A stretch of 64,000 bases of DNA from JBBROS01 sp965217935 (GTDB lineage: Bacteria; Pseudomonadota; Alphaproteobacteria; Acetobacterales; Acetobacteraceae), in NCBI GenBank assembly GCA_965217935.1, contig OZ244581.1:992001-1056000 (forward strand), written 5' to 3'. Positions 24,689 through 33,691 of the stretch are shown here, in pieces (the first letter of the stretch is position 1; every line of letters starts with the position of its first letter). Made by a program: the position numbers and the translations under genes. The notes under the pieces were generated by a model. It was not told the origin of the DNA and searched no databases. It saw nothing but the letters and a program-made list of their open reading frames with translations.

Positions 24689-25473
24689 CAGCGATGCGTG
24701 ACCGGCTCGACGGTCTGCTGGACGAGGCGGCACGGGGCGATCTCAGCTTGCGCGAGACGCTGGCGCTGCTGTGCCGGGCGGAGGTGTCGCACCGCGAGGA
24801 GCGGCGCATCCAGATGGGCACCGGGATCGCGAAGGTCCCGCACCAGCGCACGCTGGAAGAATTCGATTTCGCCGCCCAGCCCTCGCTGGACGCCAAGCAG
24901 GTGCGCGACCTGACAGCCTGCCGCTGGGGGGCCAACGGCGACGCGCTGCTGATCCAGGGTCCGCCCGGCGTGGGCAAGACGCACCTGGCCATCGCCCTGG
25001 GACGGGAGGCGATCCGACATGGCTACTCGGTGCTGTTCACCCCGGCGACGACCCTGGTGACAACCCTGGTCAGGGGGCATGCGGAGGGGAGGCTGGAACA
25101 GCGGCTCGCGCAGCTGGCCAAGCCGAAGCTGCTGATCATGGACGAGGTCGGCTATCTGCCGTTCGAGCCCGCCGCGGCCCACCTGCTGTTCCAGCTCATC
25201 AGCCGCCGCTATGAAAAGGGCAGCGTCCTGATCACGTCCAACCGGGCCGTGGGCGACTGGGGCACGGTGCTGGGCGATCAGGTGGTGGCGACCGCTAGCC
25301 TGGACCGGTTGCTGCACCACAGCCACGCGCTTGCCATCCGCGGCGACAGCTACCGGCTACGCGAAAAGCGGCGCTCTGGGCTGATCAAGGCAACACCCGC
25401 ACCGGCATCCGCCGAGGCGTCACAGGAGCGGAGGTGGCTGGGTTCTCAGTGTCGGCCCTGGATGGGTTCCTGA
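24649..25473 (+). CDS. istB: IS21 helper ATPase IstB
   Basis: 274 residues, starting at the GTG at 24649 inside the end of istA with an upstream GGAGGCGG. LIQGPPGVGKTHLAIALG is Walker A, LLIMDEVGYLPFE is Walker B, and LITSNRAVGDWGTVLGD is the sensor region. IstB is the AAA+ subunit that assembles on target DNA and stimulates IstA. The gene looks complete although its partner is truncated. Confidence 0.9.
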   Translation: MDALPDMLARLKLTAMRDRLDGLLDEAARGDLSLRETLALLCRAEVSHREERRIQMGTGIAKVPHQRTLEEFDFAAQPSLDAKQVRDLTACRWGANGDALLIQGPPGVGKTHLAIALGREAIRHGYSVLFTPATTLVTTLVRGHAEGRLEQRLAQLAKPKLLIMDEVGYLPFEPAAAHLLFQLISRRYEKGSVLITSNRAVGDWGTVLGDQVVATASLDRLLHHSHALAIRGDSYRLREKRRSGLIKATPAPASAEASQERRWLGSQCRPWMGS

Positions 25474-25740
25474 TGTCGCTTGATAACAAGTCTCCGCTGC
25501 AACCCAGCATCGGCGGGCTTTTGCAGAGGATACAGCATCCCCGAGGCGTCACGCCGCATTCGCCCGCCCGCATTCTCCCGCCCCGTGTCACCCATATCCG
25601 GCCTTCAAGGGCCTCTTAGCAGCCTCTCTTCGGGCCGCCCTAGAAGGGCCGTTTCCGGTCACGCATTGCCCGTCTGGCGGCGTCTGGCATGGGGTCGCTA
25701 TCCCAAAGCCGGAACCCTTGAACGGGCCTCCACGGGCCTC

Positions 25741-25947
25741 TTAGGGGGCTATCTGCGCCGATATAACGGTGCCGTTCGGTAGCACCAGATTGATGGTAAT
25801 GGGCCGGGGCGGCTCACTCTTCCACGTATAGCCCAGCCCGCCGGCAACAGCCGCCGTGATGGTGGCCGTGGTGCCAACAAGAACGGCGATGTTGCGGGGG
25901 TTTTCCCATATCGATTGGCGTTCCTTGAGCTTCAAATCGGCTTGCAT
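25741..25947 (-). CDS. small single-span membrane protein, unknown function
   Basis: 68 residues. A polar N-terminus (LKLKERQSIWENPRN) is followed by one hydrophobic span (IAVLVGTTATITAAVAGGLG) and a short C-terminal tail. It lies downstream of the large integrase, inside what appears to be an integrated element. Proteins of this shape are common in phages and integrative elements (holin-like or exclusion proteins), but no family is recognised. Confidence 0.5.
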   Translation of the reverse strand: MQADLKLKERQSIWENPRNIAVLVGTTATITAAVAGGLGYTWKSEPPRPITINLVLPNGTVISAQIAP

Positions 25948-26354
25948 GAGCTATACCCTTTGCTGCGTCCTTTGTGGACGGCCTTGGCTGGCCTCTTGAG
26001 GGGTCCGTTGGCGGTCCTACGTTGACTCTGGAGAGGCCTGCGGCATCGGGTCCGCCCGAGATAGCTGGGGACCTGGTAAGGGCCTTCTGGGGCCTGGCAA
26101 GGGCCTTTCAAGGTCAGCCGAAAAACCCGAGCGGCCAGCATCCCGCGGGCTTTTGCGCCAAATCCCCTGCCAGGGGGCCACTGGAGGGCTGGTAGGCATT
26201 GCCGAGCGGGCCGGACGCACGCGCTTCCGCTGCCCCCACCCCTCTTTCGCTGGGGAGGCCGGGCCGGGGCCACGGGGGAAACTGCGCTAAAATGCCGCGA
26301 AATAAGGGATCTCGGAAATTTGCGCCATTTTCAAAAGCTCCTTTGCGCTGCCTT
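25948..26354. other. spacer of the integrated element, no gene seen
   Basis: About 400 bp with repeated short motifs such as GGGCCTTCTGGGGCCTGG and GGGCCTTTCAAGG, which also resemble GGGCCTCTTAG at about 25613 and 25734. No convincing ORF, promoter or att copy is visible. Confidence 0.4.
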
Positions 26355-28148
26355 TTAAGCCGCCTCACCGTCCCGGACCTCGGCAGCGGGGTAAAGGTGC
26401 GACAGGTCAATCTCCGGGAAGCGCAGCAACGCCAATGTCTCTGCTACGGCCTTCAGCCCGGGTCCCTTGTCATATCGCGTCCGGCCCTCGCCGCCGTCCC
26501 GAGCGTGGCCCATTAGGAAGTCGATATGCCGGTCCTGCTGGTGTCCTTCGATGGTGTCGCGAAGGCGCCTGATGGCAGTATGCCGGAAAGCGTGCGCCCC
26601 CACCCCAGGCCGGTAGACGCCGAGGGCTTTTCGATATTCGACAAACCATCGGGTGAACCGCGGCCCTCGCTTCCGGTCCTTCCCTTGGGGAGCAAGGTCG
26701 GGGAATAGGGGGTCATTAAGGTTCGGTGCGGTCCCGTGGACGTATTCAAGGAAGCCCAGCCGGGCCAACTCGGGATGCAACGGGATGATGCGCTCGGCAT
26801 TATCAGTCTTGAGGCGGCGATCCTCAGTTTCGGTGATGCGGAGGAAATGGGTTCCGCCATCGGTCCCCATGTCGCGCCGGTAGAGGTCCGCAAGTTCCTC
26901 TAGGCGTGCCCCGTGATGCAGCGCCAAGAGAGGAAGCCAGAACTTTGCGTCCCGGATGACGTGCGGCCCCGGCTCAGCGCGGCGGTGCTCATGGCTGCCG
27001 GTCCAGACCGGGGAGGCGAACAAGGCTTGCAGGTCCGGCACTGTCCATTCGTCGCGTTGATCCCGGGCAGCTTGTCTCCCACGGAAACGGTGGCTCCCAA
27101 CCAATTCACTTCGCGCGGTTACAGTCATGTGGCCGGCATCTACGGCGAACTGAAAGAACTGTGACAGGGCCGATAGATGCCGCTTCACAGTCTTATCTGT
27201 CAGGCGCTCGGCTTCGGTCGCATCGGCCTCTGCAATGATTTCCGCAAGGGGCCTGTTCTTGTCCCTTGGTGACTTGCCATAGGTGTTCGGGAGGCGGCAG
27301 AGGGTGTCGATGAAGCCGGTCATGTCGCCCCGGCCATACTCATTCACGGGCCGATCCCCGCAAGCTTCAATGAAGCGGCGCAACGTCCCGCGCTCCTGCC
27401 CCATGAATTGATGCGTAGCCCGGTCAATCGATTCCCGGCGCACCATGAAAGGCTCGATCAGGGCCGATGCGAGGGGCCTTGCACGGGTCTGCGGGGCGGC
27501 TGTAGGGCTTGTTGGCGGGACTGCATTGGGCGGCGGGGGAGGGGCATTTAGCTTGCTGCCGCCGCTGGATGTCATTGGCCCGGTGCCCAGCGTCCGCCGC
27601 TGCATAATCTCCCAGGCCCGGATGTTCGCCTGTATCATGCCGACGATCAAGCCGCGGCGAAGGTGGCCAGGCAACCCGTAATGGGCAAGCATGGCGTCCG
27701 CTTCAGCTTCCCCAACGTCGTCGGGGGTGCCGCTTGCGAGGTCGTTAGCGATCCCGTCCCGGGCCTTGGTAAGAGCTTCTATGTCGGCATCGGCAAGCGA
27801 TCCAATAACCGCGCTTAGGTCTGCACTCCCGGCAGTGCCCGCAGGGGCCTGGCGTAGTTCAAGCCGCCGGTCAAGGTTCCGGTCCAGCATCTCCTTCAGC
27901 ACGCCCCGCAGCACCCTGGCCAGGTCCGCGCCGTCCGTCTCCGCCGCCAACGCCCTCTTCCAAGCCGCCTTGAACCCGCGGGCCACCATTTCCGCCCGAT
28001 GCTCGGCCTCTCGGAAGCACCGGGTCGCAAGGCTTACGGTGACTTCCCCCAAGCGTCCTCCCGGAAGCCGTCTGCGGAAGTGGTAAATACCACGTTTACG
28101 GGCGATGTGGGAACAATGTGGGAGCAATTTAGGCAAGCCGGACCTCAC
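26355..28148 (-). CDS. large site-specific tyrosine integrase of an integrative element
   Basis: 597 residues. The N-terminal KRGIYHFRRRLPGG segment is the DUF6538-type beginning of many proteobacterial integrases; the middle carries a Pro-rich linker, then a core-binding region (TVKRHLSALSQFFQFAVDAG) and the catalytic domain: LLALHHGARLEELADLY (Arg), AHAFRHTAIRRLRD (H-x-x-R), FLMGHARDGGEGRTRYDKG (H and the nucleophilic Tyr). It begins 54 bp beyond the 3' end of the tRNA-Gln gene, the classic arrangement for integration into a tRNA 3' end. The element extends leftward from the tRNA. Confidence 0.88.
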   Translation of the reverse strand: MRSGLPKLLPHCSHIARKRGIYHFRRRLPGGRLGEVTVSLATRCFREAEHRAEMVARGFKAAWKRALAAETDGADLARVLRGVLKEMLDRNLDRRLELRQAPAGTAGSADLSAVIGSLADADIEALTKARDGIANDLASGTPDDVGEAEADAMLAHYGLPGHLRRGLIVGMIQANIRAWEIMQRRTLGTGPMTSSGGSKLNAPPPPPNAVPPTSPTAAPQTRARPLASALIEPFMVRRESIDRATHQFMGQERGTLRRFIEACGDRPVNEYGRGDMTGFIDTLCRLPNTYGKSPRDKNRPLAEIIAEADATEAERLTDKTVKRHLSALSQFFQFAVDAGHMTVTARSELVGSHRFRGRQAARDQRDEWTVPDLQALFASPVWTGSHEHRRAEPGPHVIRDAKFWLPLLALHHGARLEELADLYRRDMGTDGGTHFLRITETEDRRLKTDNAERIIPLHPELARLGFLEYVHGTAPNLNDPLFPDLAPQGKDRKRGPRFTRWFVEYRKALGVYRPGVGAHAFRHTAIRRLRDTIEGHQQDRHIDFLMGHARDGGEGRTRYDKGPGLKAVAETLALLRFPEIDLSHLYPAAEVRDGEAA

Positions 28149-28201
28149 ACGGTTAGGCCGGGCTTAAAAACATTGGTTTACAAAGGGTTACGGCGTTTGG
28201 G

Positions 28202-28272
28202 CTGGGGGACCTGGATTCGAACCAAGGCTTTCCGAGTCAGAGTCGGAAGTTCTACCGCTAAACTATCCCCCA
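28202..28272 (-). tRNA. tRNA-Gln (anticodon CTG)
   Basis: On the minus strand the cloverleaf folds fully: acceptor TGGGGGA/TCCCCCA, D-stem GTTT/GAAC, anticodon stem TCCGA/TCGGA with loop CTCTGAC (anticodon CTG, decoding CAG), T-arm CTTGG-TTCGAAT-CCAGG, discriminator G. The U1-A72 pair and G73 are hallmarks of bacterial tRNA-Gln. After G73 the chromosome reads CCCA, so CCA is not encoded in exact register. It is the probable integration target of the neighbouring integrase. Confidence 0.95.
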
Positions 28273-28353
28273 ACACGCGCGCGGCTATCCGTCACGCATT
28301 GGCCGGGTCCCGATAGCACGCAGCGGTTCGGCTCGCAACGTTCCCCTGATGCG

Positions 28354-29808
28354 TCAGGCCTGAAGGGCTGGGTCGCGCAGTTTCGAGTGCCGCCGTCCAT
28401 AGCCGAAGAATATCGCAAGCCCGATCGCGAGCCAGACGGCAAGGCGCAGCCAGGTCTCCCACGGCAAGCCGGCCATCAGCAGGACGCAGAACGCGATCCC
28501 CAGCAGCGGCACGGCCGGCGCCGCGGGCACGCGGAACGGGCGCCGGGCCGCGCTGTCGGAGCGGCGCAGGTAGATAACCGAGCCGCAGACGAGCACGAAG
28601 GCGAGCAGGGTGCCGATGCTGACCATCTCGCCCAGGATCGCGATCGGCACGACGGCTGCGATCAGCGCCACCGATGCGCCGATCAGCAACTGGCTGGCGT
28701 AGGGCGTCTGCAGCCGGGGATGGACCTGGGCGAAGAGGCCGGGCAGCAGGCCGTCGTGCGCCATGGTGAAGAAGATGCGGCTCTGGCCGTAGAGGAGCAC
28801 CAGGATGACGGTCGTAAGCCCCGTGAGCGCGCCGATCTTGATCAGCACGGAGAACCAGTTGAGGCCGATCGCGTCGACGCCCTTGGCGATCGGGTCGGCG
28901 ACGTTCAGCTCCGCGTAGGGGACGAGGCCGGTCAGCACGCCCGCGACAGCGATGTAGAGCACGGTGCAGATCACGAGCGAGCCGAGGATGCCGATCGGCA
29001 TGTCCCGCTGCGGGTTGCGCGCCTCCTGCGCCGCGGTCGAGACGGCGTCGAAGCCGATGAAGGCGAAGAAGACGACCGAGGAGCCGCGCAGGATGCCGCT
29101 GGCGCCGAAATGGCCGAAGCCGCCGGCGTTGGGCGGGATGAATGGGCGCCAGTTGGCCGGGTTCACGTAGGCGGCGCCGAGGCCGATGAACGCCGCGACG
29201 ACCGCGAGCTTGACGGCGACCATGATGACGTTCAGCCGCGCCGACTCCTTCGTGCCCAGGATGAGGAGCGCGGTGAGCGCGGCGACGACGCAGACGGCGG
29301 GGAGGTTGAACAGGCCGCGGGTTTGGCCGCCGCCGGGCAGGGTGACGACGGACCAAGGGCCTGCGGTCAGCGCCGGGGGTAGGCTGAGGCCGAGACTCTT
29401 CAGCAGGCTCGCGGCGTAGCCGGACCAGCCGACCGCGACGGTGGCGGCCCCCATGGCGTATTCAAGGATGAGGTCCCAGCCGATCATCCAGGCGAAGATC
29501 TCGCCCAGGGTCGCGTAGGCGTAGGTGTAGCTGCTGCCGCTGACGGGGATCATGGCCGCGAGTTCGGAGTAGCACAGGCCGACGAAGGTGCAGGCGATGC
29601 CGCCCAGGATGAACGACAGCATGATGGCAGGCCCGGCGTATTGCCCGGCGGCGGTGCCGGTGAGCACGAATATCCCGGCGCCGATGATGGCGCCGACGCC
29701 CATCGCGGTAATGCTGAATGGGCCGAGCGTCTTGGCCAGGCGGTGGCCGTCGGCGTCGCTTGACGCCCTGATCGCCTCGATCGATTTCCGCGTCATGAGA
29801 CCTTGCAT
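28354..29808 (-). CDS. APC-family amino acid permease
   Basis: 484 residues with about twelve predicted transmembrane helices. FSITAMGVGAIIGAGIFVLT is the conserved first helix with the GAGIF substrate-binding break; GGIACTFVGLCYSELAAMIP and FAFIGFDAVSTAAQEARNPQ are the hallmark helices of cationic-amino-acid-transporter-like (YfnA/CAT) members. It imports amino acids by proton symport or exchange; the substrate is not readable. A second in-frame ATG at 29796 is an equally good start. It ends about 80 bp from the tRNA-Gln gene. Confidence 0.9.
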   Translation of the reverse strand: MQGLMTRKSIEAIRASSDADGHRLAKTLGPFSITAMGVGAIIGAGIFVLTGTAAGQYAGPAIMLSFILGGIACTFVGLCYSELAAMIPVSGSSYTYAYATLGEIFAWMIGWDLILEYAMGAATVAVGWSGYAASLLKSLGLSLPPALTAGPWSVVTLPGGGQTRGLFNLPAVCVVAALTALLILGTKESARLNVIMVAVKLAVVAAFIGLGAAYVNPANWRPFIPPNAGGFGHFGASGILRGSSVVFFAFIGFDAVSTAAQEARNPQRDMPIGILGSLVICTVLYIAVAGVLTGLVPYAELNVADPIAKGVDAIGLNWFSVLIKIGALTGLTTVILVLLYGQSRIFFTMAHDGLLPGLFAQVHPRLQTPYASQLLIGASVALIAAVVPIAILGEMVSIGTLLAFVLVCGSVIYLRRSDSAARRPFRVPAAPAVPLLGIAFCVLLMAGLPWETWLRLAVWLAIGLAIFFGYGRRHSKLRDPALQA

Positions 29809-29823
29809 CGACCCGATCCTTCG

Positions 29824-29930
29824 CCAAGCAGCATTTCGCAGGACGGCTCGCCGTCACAGCGCGAAAAATGGTCCGTCTTCAAATACTTCTAAGCGGACGT
29901 TCGTAGCGCATTCTACGAACGTCCGCTTAG
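29824..29930 (+). repeat. dispersed repeat family A, copy 3 (best preserved palindrome)
   Basis: CCAAGCAGCATTTCGCAGGA, hairpin GACGGCTCGCCGTC, ACAGCGCGAAAAATGG, TCCGTCTTCAAATACTTCT, then a perfect 18-bp inverted repeat (29889-29906 and 29913-29930, arm CTAAGCGGACGTTCGTAG) with loop CGCATT. It lies between the divergent permease and exopolyphosphatase genes and may contribute to or interrupt their promoters. Confidence 0.75.
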
Positions 29931-30057
29931 ATTGCCATCCAGGCAGCTTCCACCGCAAACAACGGTGGCGCAATGCCCGGCGCGGCCGAACGTTTGGCCT
30001 TGTCCGAAGCTGCTGCCGCGCCGACATTGGTTCGATGAGCGCGTGCCAACCCCTGTG

Positions 30058-31098
30058 ATGGACCGATCGAGCGAACAACGCCGCGGCGGCGTGTATGCGG
30101 CGCTGGATTTGGGCACGAACAACTGCCGGTTGCTGATCGCCGCGCCGACCCGCGACGGGTTCCGCGTGCTTGACAGCTTCAGCCGCATCGTCAGCCTCGG
30201 CGAAGGGATGGAGACATCCGGCACGCTGGGCGAGGCGGCGATGCAGCGGACGTTGCGCGCGTTGCAGGCCTGCGCGGCCCGGCTTGGCCGCCGCCCGATC
30301 GTGGCGCTCAGGGCGGTCGCGACGGAAGCCTGCCGCCGGGCCGCGAACGGGCCGCTGTTCCTGGCCCGGGCGGAGGCGGAAACCGGAATCGAGTTCGAAC
30401 TGATCAGCCCGCGGGAGGAGGCCGAGCTTGCGGTCGAAAGCTGCATGCCGCTGTTCCAATCCGGGCGGCGGCGGGCGCTGCTGTTCGATATCGGCGGCGG
30501 TTCGACCGAGCTTGCCTGGGTCCGGCTCGGGGCGCCAGGCATCCGTCCCGAGCTGATCGGGTGCGACAGCTTTCCGCTCGGCGTCGTGACACTGGCCGAC
30601 CGGTTTGGCCCAGCCGCCTTCACCCAGGACGGGTATCAGGCGATGGTCGACGAGACTTTGGCGCGGCTGGCCCGGTTCGAGGCCATTCACTGCATCGCGC
30701 ACGAAGCCCGGCTCGGGGGCGTGCAGACCATTGGCGTCAGCGGAACCGTGACCACGCTGGCCGGCGTCGCGCTCAACCTAGTCCGTTACCATCGCCCGCT
30801 GATCGATGGCGCCGCGCTGTCGGCGCAGGCCGCGGATGGGGCGCTTCAACTGCTGCGCTCGCTCGGCAGGGAGGGGCTTCGGCTGCACCCGTGCGTCGGC
30901 CCTGAGCGCGCCCGGTTCGTCCTGCCCGGCTGCGCGATCTTTCAGGCGATCCGAACGGTTTGGCCGGCCGCGGACGTCACCGTCGCCGACCGGGGACTGC
31001 GCGAAGGCATGTTGATCCGCCTGATGCGATGCCGGGCGCCCGCGCGGGCCGCCGCCGTCCGGTCCGTGCGGGCGCCCGATGTGGCGCTGAGCGTTTAG
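30058..31098 (+). CDS. Ppx/GppA-family exopolyphosphatase/pppGpp phosphatase
   Basis: 346 residues of the ASKHA-fold Ppx/GppA family, which removes terminal phosphate from polyphosphate or pppGpp. YAALDLGTNNCRLLIA is phosphate motif 1, LFDIGGGSTELAWVRLG is phosphate motif 2, and GVSGTVTTLAGVALNL the adenosine-like motif; catalytic Glu lies in the ISPREEAELA segment. The size (single domain, no C-terminal HD domain) matches short alphaproteobacterial members. The ATG at 30058 is chosen because the upstream in-frame extension overlaps repeat family A. It is followed two bases after its stop by rlmE, as in many alphaproteobacteria. Confidence 0.92.
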   Translation: MDRSSEQRRGGVYAALDLGTNNCRLLIAAPTRDGFRVLDSFSRIVSLGEGMETSGTLGEAAMQRTLRALQACAARLGRRPIVALRAVATEACRRAANGPLFLARAEAETGIEFELISPREEAELAVESCMPLFQSGRRRALLFDIGGGSTELAWVRLGAPGIRPELIGCDSFPLGVVTLADRFGPAAFTQDGYQAMVDETLARLARFEAIHCIAHEARLGGVQTIGVSGTVTTLAGVALNLVRYHRPLIDGAALSAQAADGALQLLRSLGREGLRLHPCVGPERARFVLPGCAIFQAIRTVWPAADVTVADRGLREGMLIRLMRCRAPARAAAVRSVRAPDVALSV

Positions 31099-31100
31099 CG

Positions 31101-31790
31101 GTGCCGGCGAAACGTCCTCCAGGGGCGGCGCGCGGCCTGACCGTCCCGTTGCGCACCGCGCGCGGACGGACGACGGCGTCGCAGAAGTGGCTGTCGCGCC
31201 AGCTCAACGACCCCTACGTGCGGGCGGCGCAGCAGCAGGGATACCGGTCGCGCGCGGCGTTTAAGCTGATCGAGCTGGACGAGCGCTTCCACCTCATCCG
31301 CCGCGGGCTGCGCTGCATCGACCTTGGCGCCGCGCCGGGCGGCTGGACGCAGGTCTTGGTCCAGCGCGGGGCTGCGCAGGTGATCGGCATCGACCTGCTC
31401 GCGGTCGATCCGGTCCCGGGCGCTATGATCGTGCAGGGGGATTTCATGGATGACGCGATGCCGGGGCGCCTGTCGGCGTTGATGGGCGGGAAGGCCGACC
31501 TGGTGCTGTCCGACATGGCGCCCAACACGACGGGGCACGCCGACACCGACCACCTGCGGATCATGGCGCTGGCCGACCTGGCGCTGCACTTCGCAATCGA
31601 GGCGCTGGCGCCGGGAGGGGCGTTCGTGGCGAAGGTGTTCCAGGGCGGGACCGAGCGCAGCATCCTCGACCGCATGAAGCGGCATTTCGCCCAGGTCCGC
31701 CATGCCAAGCCGCCGGCGAGCCGCAAGCAATCGAGCGAGTTGTATGTGGTGGCGACCGGGTTCCGTGGCAATTCGCGGCCTTCGCTATAG
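31101..31790 (+). CDS. rlmE: 23S rRNA (uridine-2'-O-)-methyltransferase RlmE (FtsJ/RrmJ)
   Basis: 229 residues from a GTG two bases after the ppx stop. RlmE methylates the 2'-O of the A-loop uridine (U2552 in E. coli). The K-D-K-E tetrad is visible: SRAAFKLIELDE (K), DLGAAPGGWTQVL (SAM loop), LSDMAPNTTGH (D), AFVAKVFQGG (K) and SSELYVVATGF (E). The upstream open frame merely overlaps ppx. Translational coupling to ppx is likely. Confidence 0.95.
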   Translation: MPAKRPPGAARGLTVPLRTARGRTTASQKWLSRQLNDPYVRAAQQQGYRSRAAFKLIELDERFHLIRRGLRCIDLGAAPGGWTQVLVQRGAAQVIGIDLLAVDPVPGAMIVQGDFMDDAMPGRLSALMGGKADLVLSDMAPNTTGHADTDHLRIMALADLALHFAIEALAPGGAFVAKVFQGGTERSILDRMKRHFAQVRHAKPPASRKQSSELYVVATGFRGNSRPSL

Positions 31791-31980
31791 CGAGAAACTT
31801 AAGCCCGGAGATGGGCAGCGCCCTGAAACAGATGCCTCATCGGAATAGTGCCGGCTTTCGGTGCAGCTTAGCATTGGTCTGTCTGCCTCGTGTCTCGGAT
31901 AGGCCAAGCCCAAGCCGATTGTCCGCCCGATTGGCAGGCGTGCGTTCGCGCGGCTTTTGCCGGGGCCTGGGGAGGCCCAT

Positions 31981-33657
31981 ATGAGCGCCATGCCATTTCC
32001 AGATTTGCACCCGGCGCTCGCCCAGGCGCTCGCCGCGCACGACTATTCCGAACCGACCGAGGTGCAGAGCGCCGTCCTCGTGGAGGATGCGGCGGGGCGG
32101 GACCTGGTTGTCTCGGCGCAGACCGGGTCGGGCAAGACGGTGGCGTTCGGGCTGGCGCTGGCGCCGACGCTGCTGGATGGAGCGGCGCGGTTCGGGACGG
32201 CGGGGGCACCGCTGGCCTTGGCGATCGCGCCGACGCGGGAGCTGGCGATGCAGGTGAAGGCCGAGCTCGCCTGGCTGTATGCGGAAACGGGGGCGCGGGT
32301 CGCGTCCTGCGTGGGGGGGATGGACAGCCGGGCGGAGCAGCGGGCGCTGGCGGCGGGGTGTCACATCGTGGTGGGGACGCCGGGACGGCTCAGGGACCAT
32401 CTGGAGCGGGGACGGCTGGACTTGTCGGCGCTTCGGGGCGTGGTGCTGGATGAGGCGGACGAGATGCTCGACCTCGGCTTCCGGGAGGATTTGGAGTTCA
32501 TCCTCGACGCGACGCCCGCAGAGCGGCGGACGCTGCTGTTCTCGGCGACGATCCCGAAGGAGATCGCCAGGCTGGCGCGGCGATATCAGCGCGACGGGCT
32601 GCGGATCGACACGGTGCGGCGGAACGAGCCGCATAGCGACATCGAGTACCGCGCGGTGCTGGTGGCGGCGCACGATATCGAGCGCGCTTCGGTCAATGTA
32701 CTGCGGTATTTCGAGTCACGGGCGGCGCTGGTGTTCTGCGCCACGCGGGAGAACGTGCGGCGGCTTCATGCCCGGCTGCTGGACCGGGGGTTCGGCGCGG
32801 TGGCCCTGAGCGGGGAGCTGAGCCAGCACGAGCGGACGGCGGCGCTGCAGGCGTTGCGCGACGGGCGGGCGTCCGTTTGCGTCGCAACGGACGTGGCCGC
32901 CCGGGGGCTTGATCTGCCGGACCTCGACCTCGTGATCCATGCGGATTTGCCCACGAACAAAGAGACGCTGCTGCACCGGAGCGGGCGGACGGGGCGGGCC
33001 GGGCGGAAAGGCGTGTCGGTGCTGCTGGTGCCGTTCGCCAAACGGCGGCGGGCGGAGCAGTTGCTGGGGGCGGCGGGTCTGGATGCCGGGTGGAGCGATC
33101 CGCCGAGCGCCGAGCTGATCGGGGAGCGGGACCAGGAACGTCTGCTCGCGGACCCCGCCTTGAGCGAGCCTCCGTCGGAGGCCGACCTGGCTTTGGGACG
33201 GCTGTTGCTGGATCGGAGCGACGCGGAGACGGTGGCGGGCATCCTGGCGCGGCATGCCCGGGCGCGGCTGCCGAAGCCGGAGGGGAATTTTAGCGCGCCG
33301 CCGGCGGGCCCGGCCCGGAGCGAGCGCACGCCGCAGCGGGGAGCGGGAAACAGCGCCTGGTTTCGGATTCCGGTGGGGCGGCGGAAAAACGCGGATCCGA
33401 AATGGCTCATCCCGCTGATCTGCCGGATGGGGGACGTGACGAAGGCGGAGATCGGGGCGATTCGGATTTTCGACACAGACACGCGGTTCGAGATCGCCGG
33501 GTCGGCGGCGGGTCAGTTCGCGGCGAGGATACGGGAGGCGGGGCCCTACGACCCGAGGATCGAGCCTTCGACGGCGGGGGCTGACGCGCGGACGTCGGGC
33601 GCGCGGCCGGGGCGGACCTACAGCAGCCGCAAGCAGCCCCGGGTTGCTCGCGGCTAG
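31981..33657 (+). CDS. DEAD-box RNA helicase with DbpA-type RNA-binding domain
   Basis: 558 residues. Helicase core: AQTGSGKTVAFG (motif I), PTRELAMQ (Ia), TPGRLRDH (Ib), VVLDEADEMLDLGF (II), FSATIPKE (III), ATDVAARGLDLP (V) and HRSGRTGRAGRKG (VI). A C-terminal DbpA-like RNA-recognition fold follows (WFRIPVGRRKNADPKWLIPL, VTKAEIGAIRIF), placing it near DbpA/CsdA helicases that act in 50S ribosome assembly. The start ATG at 31981 follows GGGGAGGCC. It ends with a basic tail and is followed by a strong hairpin. Confidence 0.92.
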   Translation: MSAMPFPDLHPALAQALAAHDYSEPTEVQSAVLVEDAAGRDLVVSAQTGSGKTVAFGLALAPTLLDGAARFGTAGAPLALAIAPTRELAMQVKAELAWLYAETGARVASCVGGMDSRAEQRALAAGCHIVVGTPGRLRDHLERGRLDLSALRGVVLDEADEMLDLGFREDLEFILDATPAERRTLLFSATIPKEIARLARRYQRDGLRIDTVRRNEPHSDIEYRAVLVAAHDIERASVNVLRYFESRAALVFCATRENVRRLHARLLDRGFGAVALSGELSQHERTAALQALRDGRASVCVATDVAARGLDLPDLDLVIHADLPTNKETLLHRSGRTGRAGRKGVSVLLVPFAKRRRAEQLLGAAGLDAGWSDPPSAELIGERDQERLLADPALSEPPSEADLALGRLLLDRSDAETVAGILARHARARLPKPEGNFSAPPAGPARSERTPQRGAGNSAWFRIPVGRRKNADPKWLIPLICRMGDVTKAEIGAIRIFDTDTRFEIAGSAAGQFAARIREAGPYDPRIEPSTAGADARTSGARPGRTYSSRKQPRVARG

Positions 33658-33664
33658 ACCCTTG

Positions 33665-33691
33665 TCGCCCTGACTTTTCCAGTCAGGGCGA
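33665..33691. terminator. CGCCCTGACT hairpin after the helicase gene
   Basis: TCGCCCTGACT (33665-33675), loop TTTCC, AGTCAGGGCGA (33681-33691): an 11-bp perfect stem seven bases after the stop codon. A second, weaker GCCCTGAC/CAGGGC pair follows at about 33728-33749. The arm sequence is shared with the hairpin at 4790-4810. Confidence 0.6.

Larger units (their letters stand above)
23521..25490 (+). mobile_element. IS21-family element, 5'-truncated
   Basis: It contains istA lacking the first part of its coding region and an intact istB in the usual overlapping order. The left boundary is the junction with the epoxide hydrolase remnant near 23520; the upstream IstA HTH region and the left terminal repeat are absent. 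The right end is not sharply defined; the sequence leaves IS21-like coding at 25473. A stem CCGGGTT-CC-AACCCGG lies at the left junction (about 23524-23539). Confidence 0.8.

Noticed and set aside
26040..26080. GGGGACCTGG at about 26064 considered as the second attachment site for the tRNA-Gln integrase
   Set aside because: Only about ten bases match the tRNA 3' end, too short for an att core; no better copy was noticed in the window.
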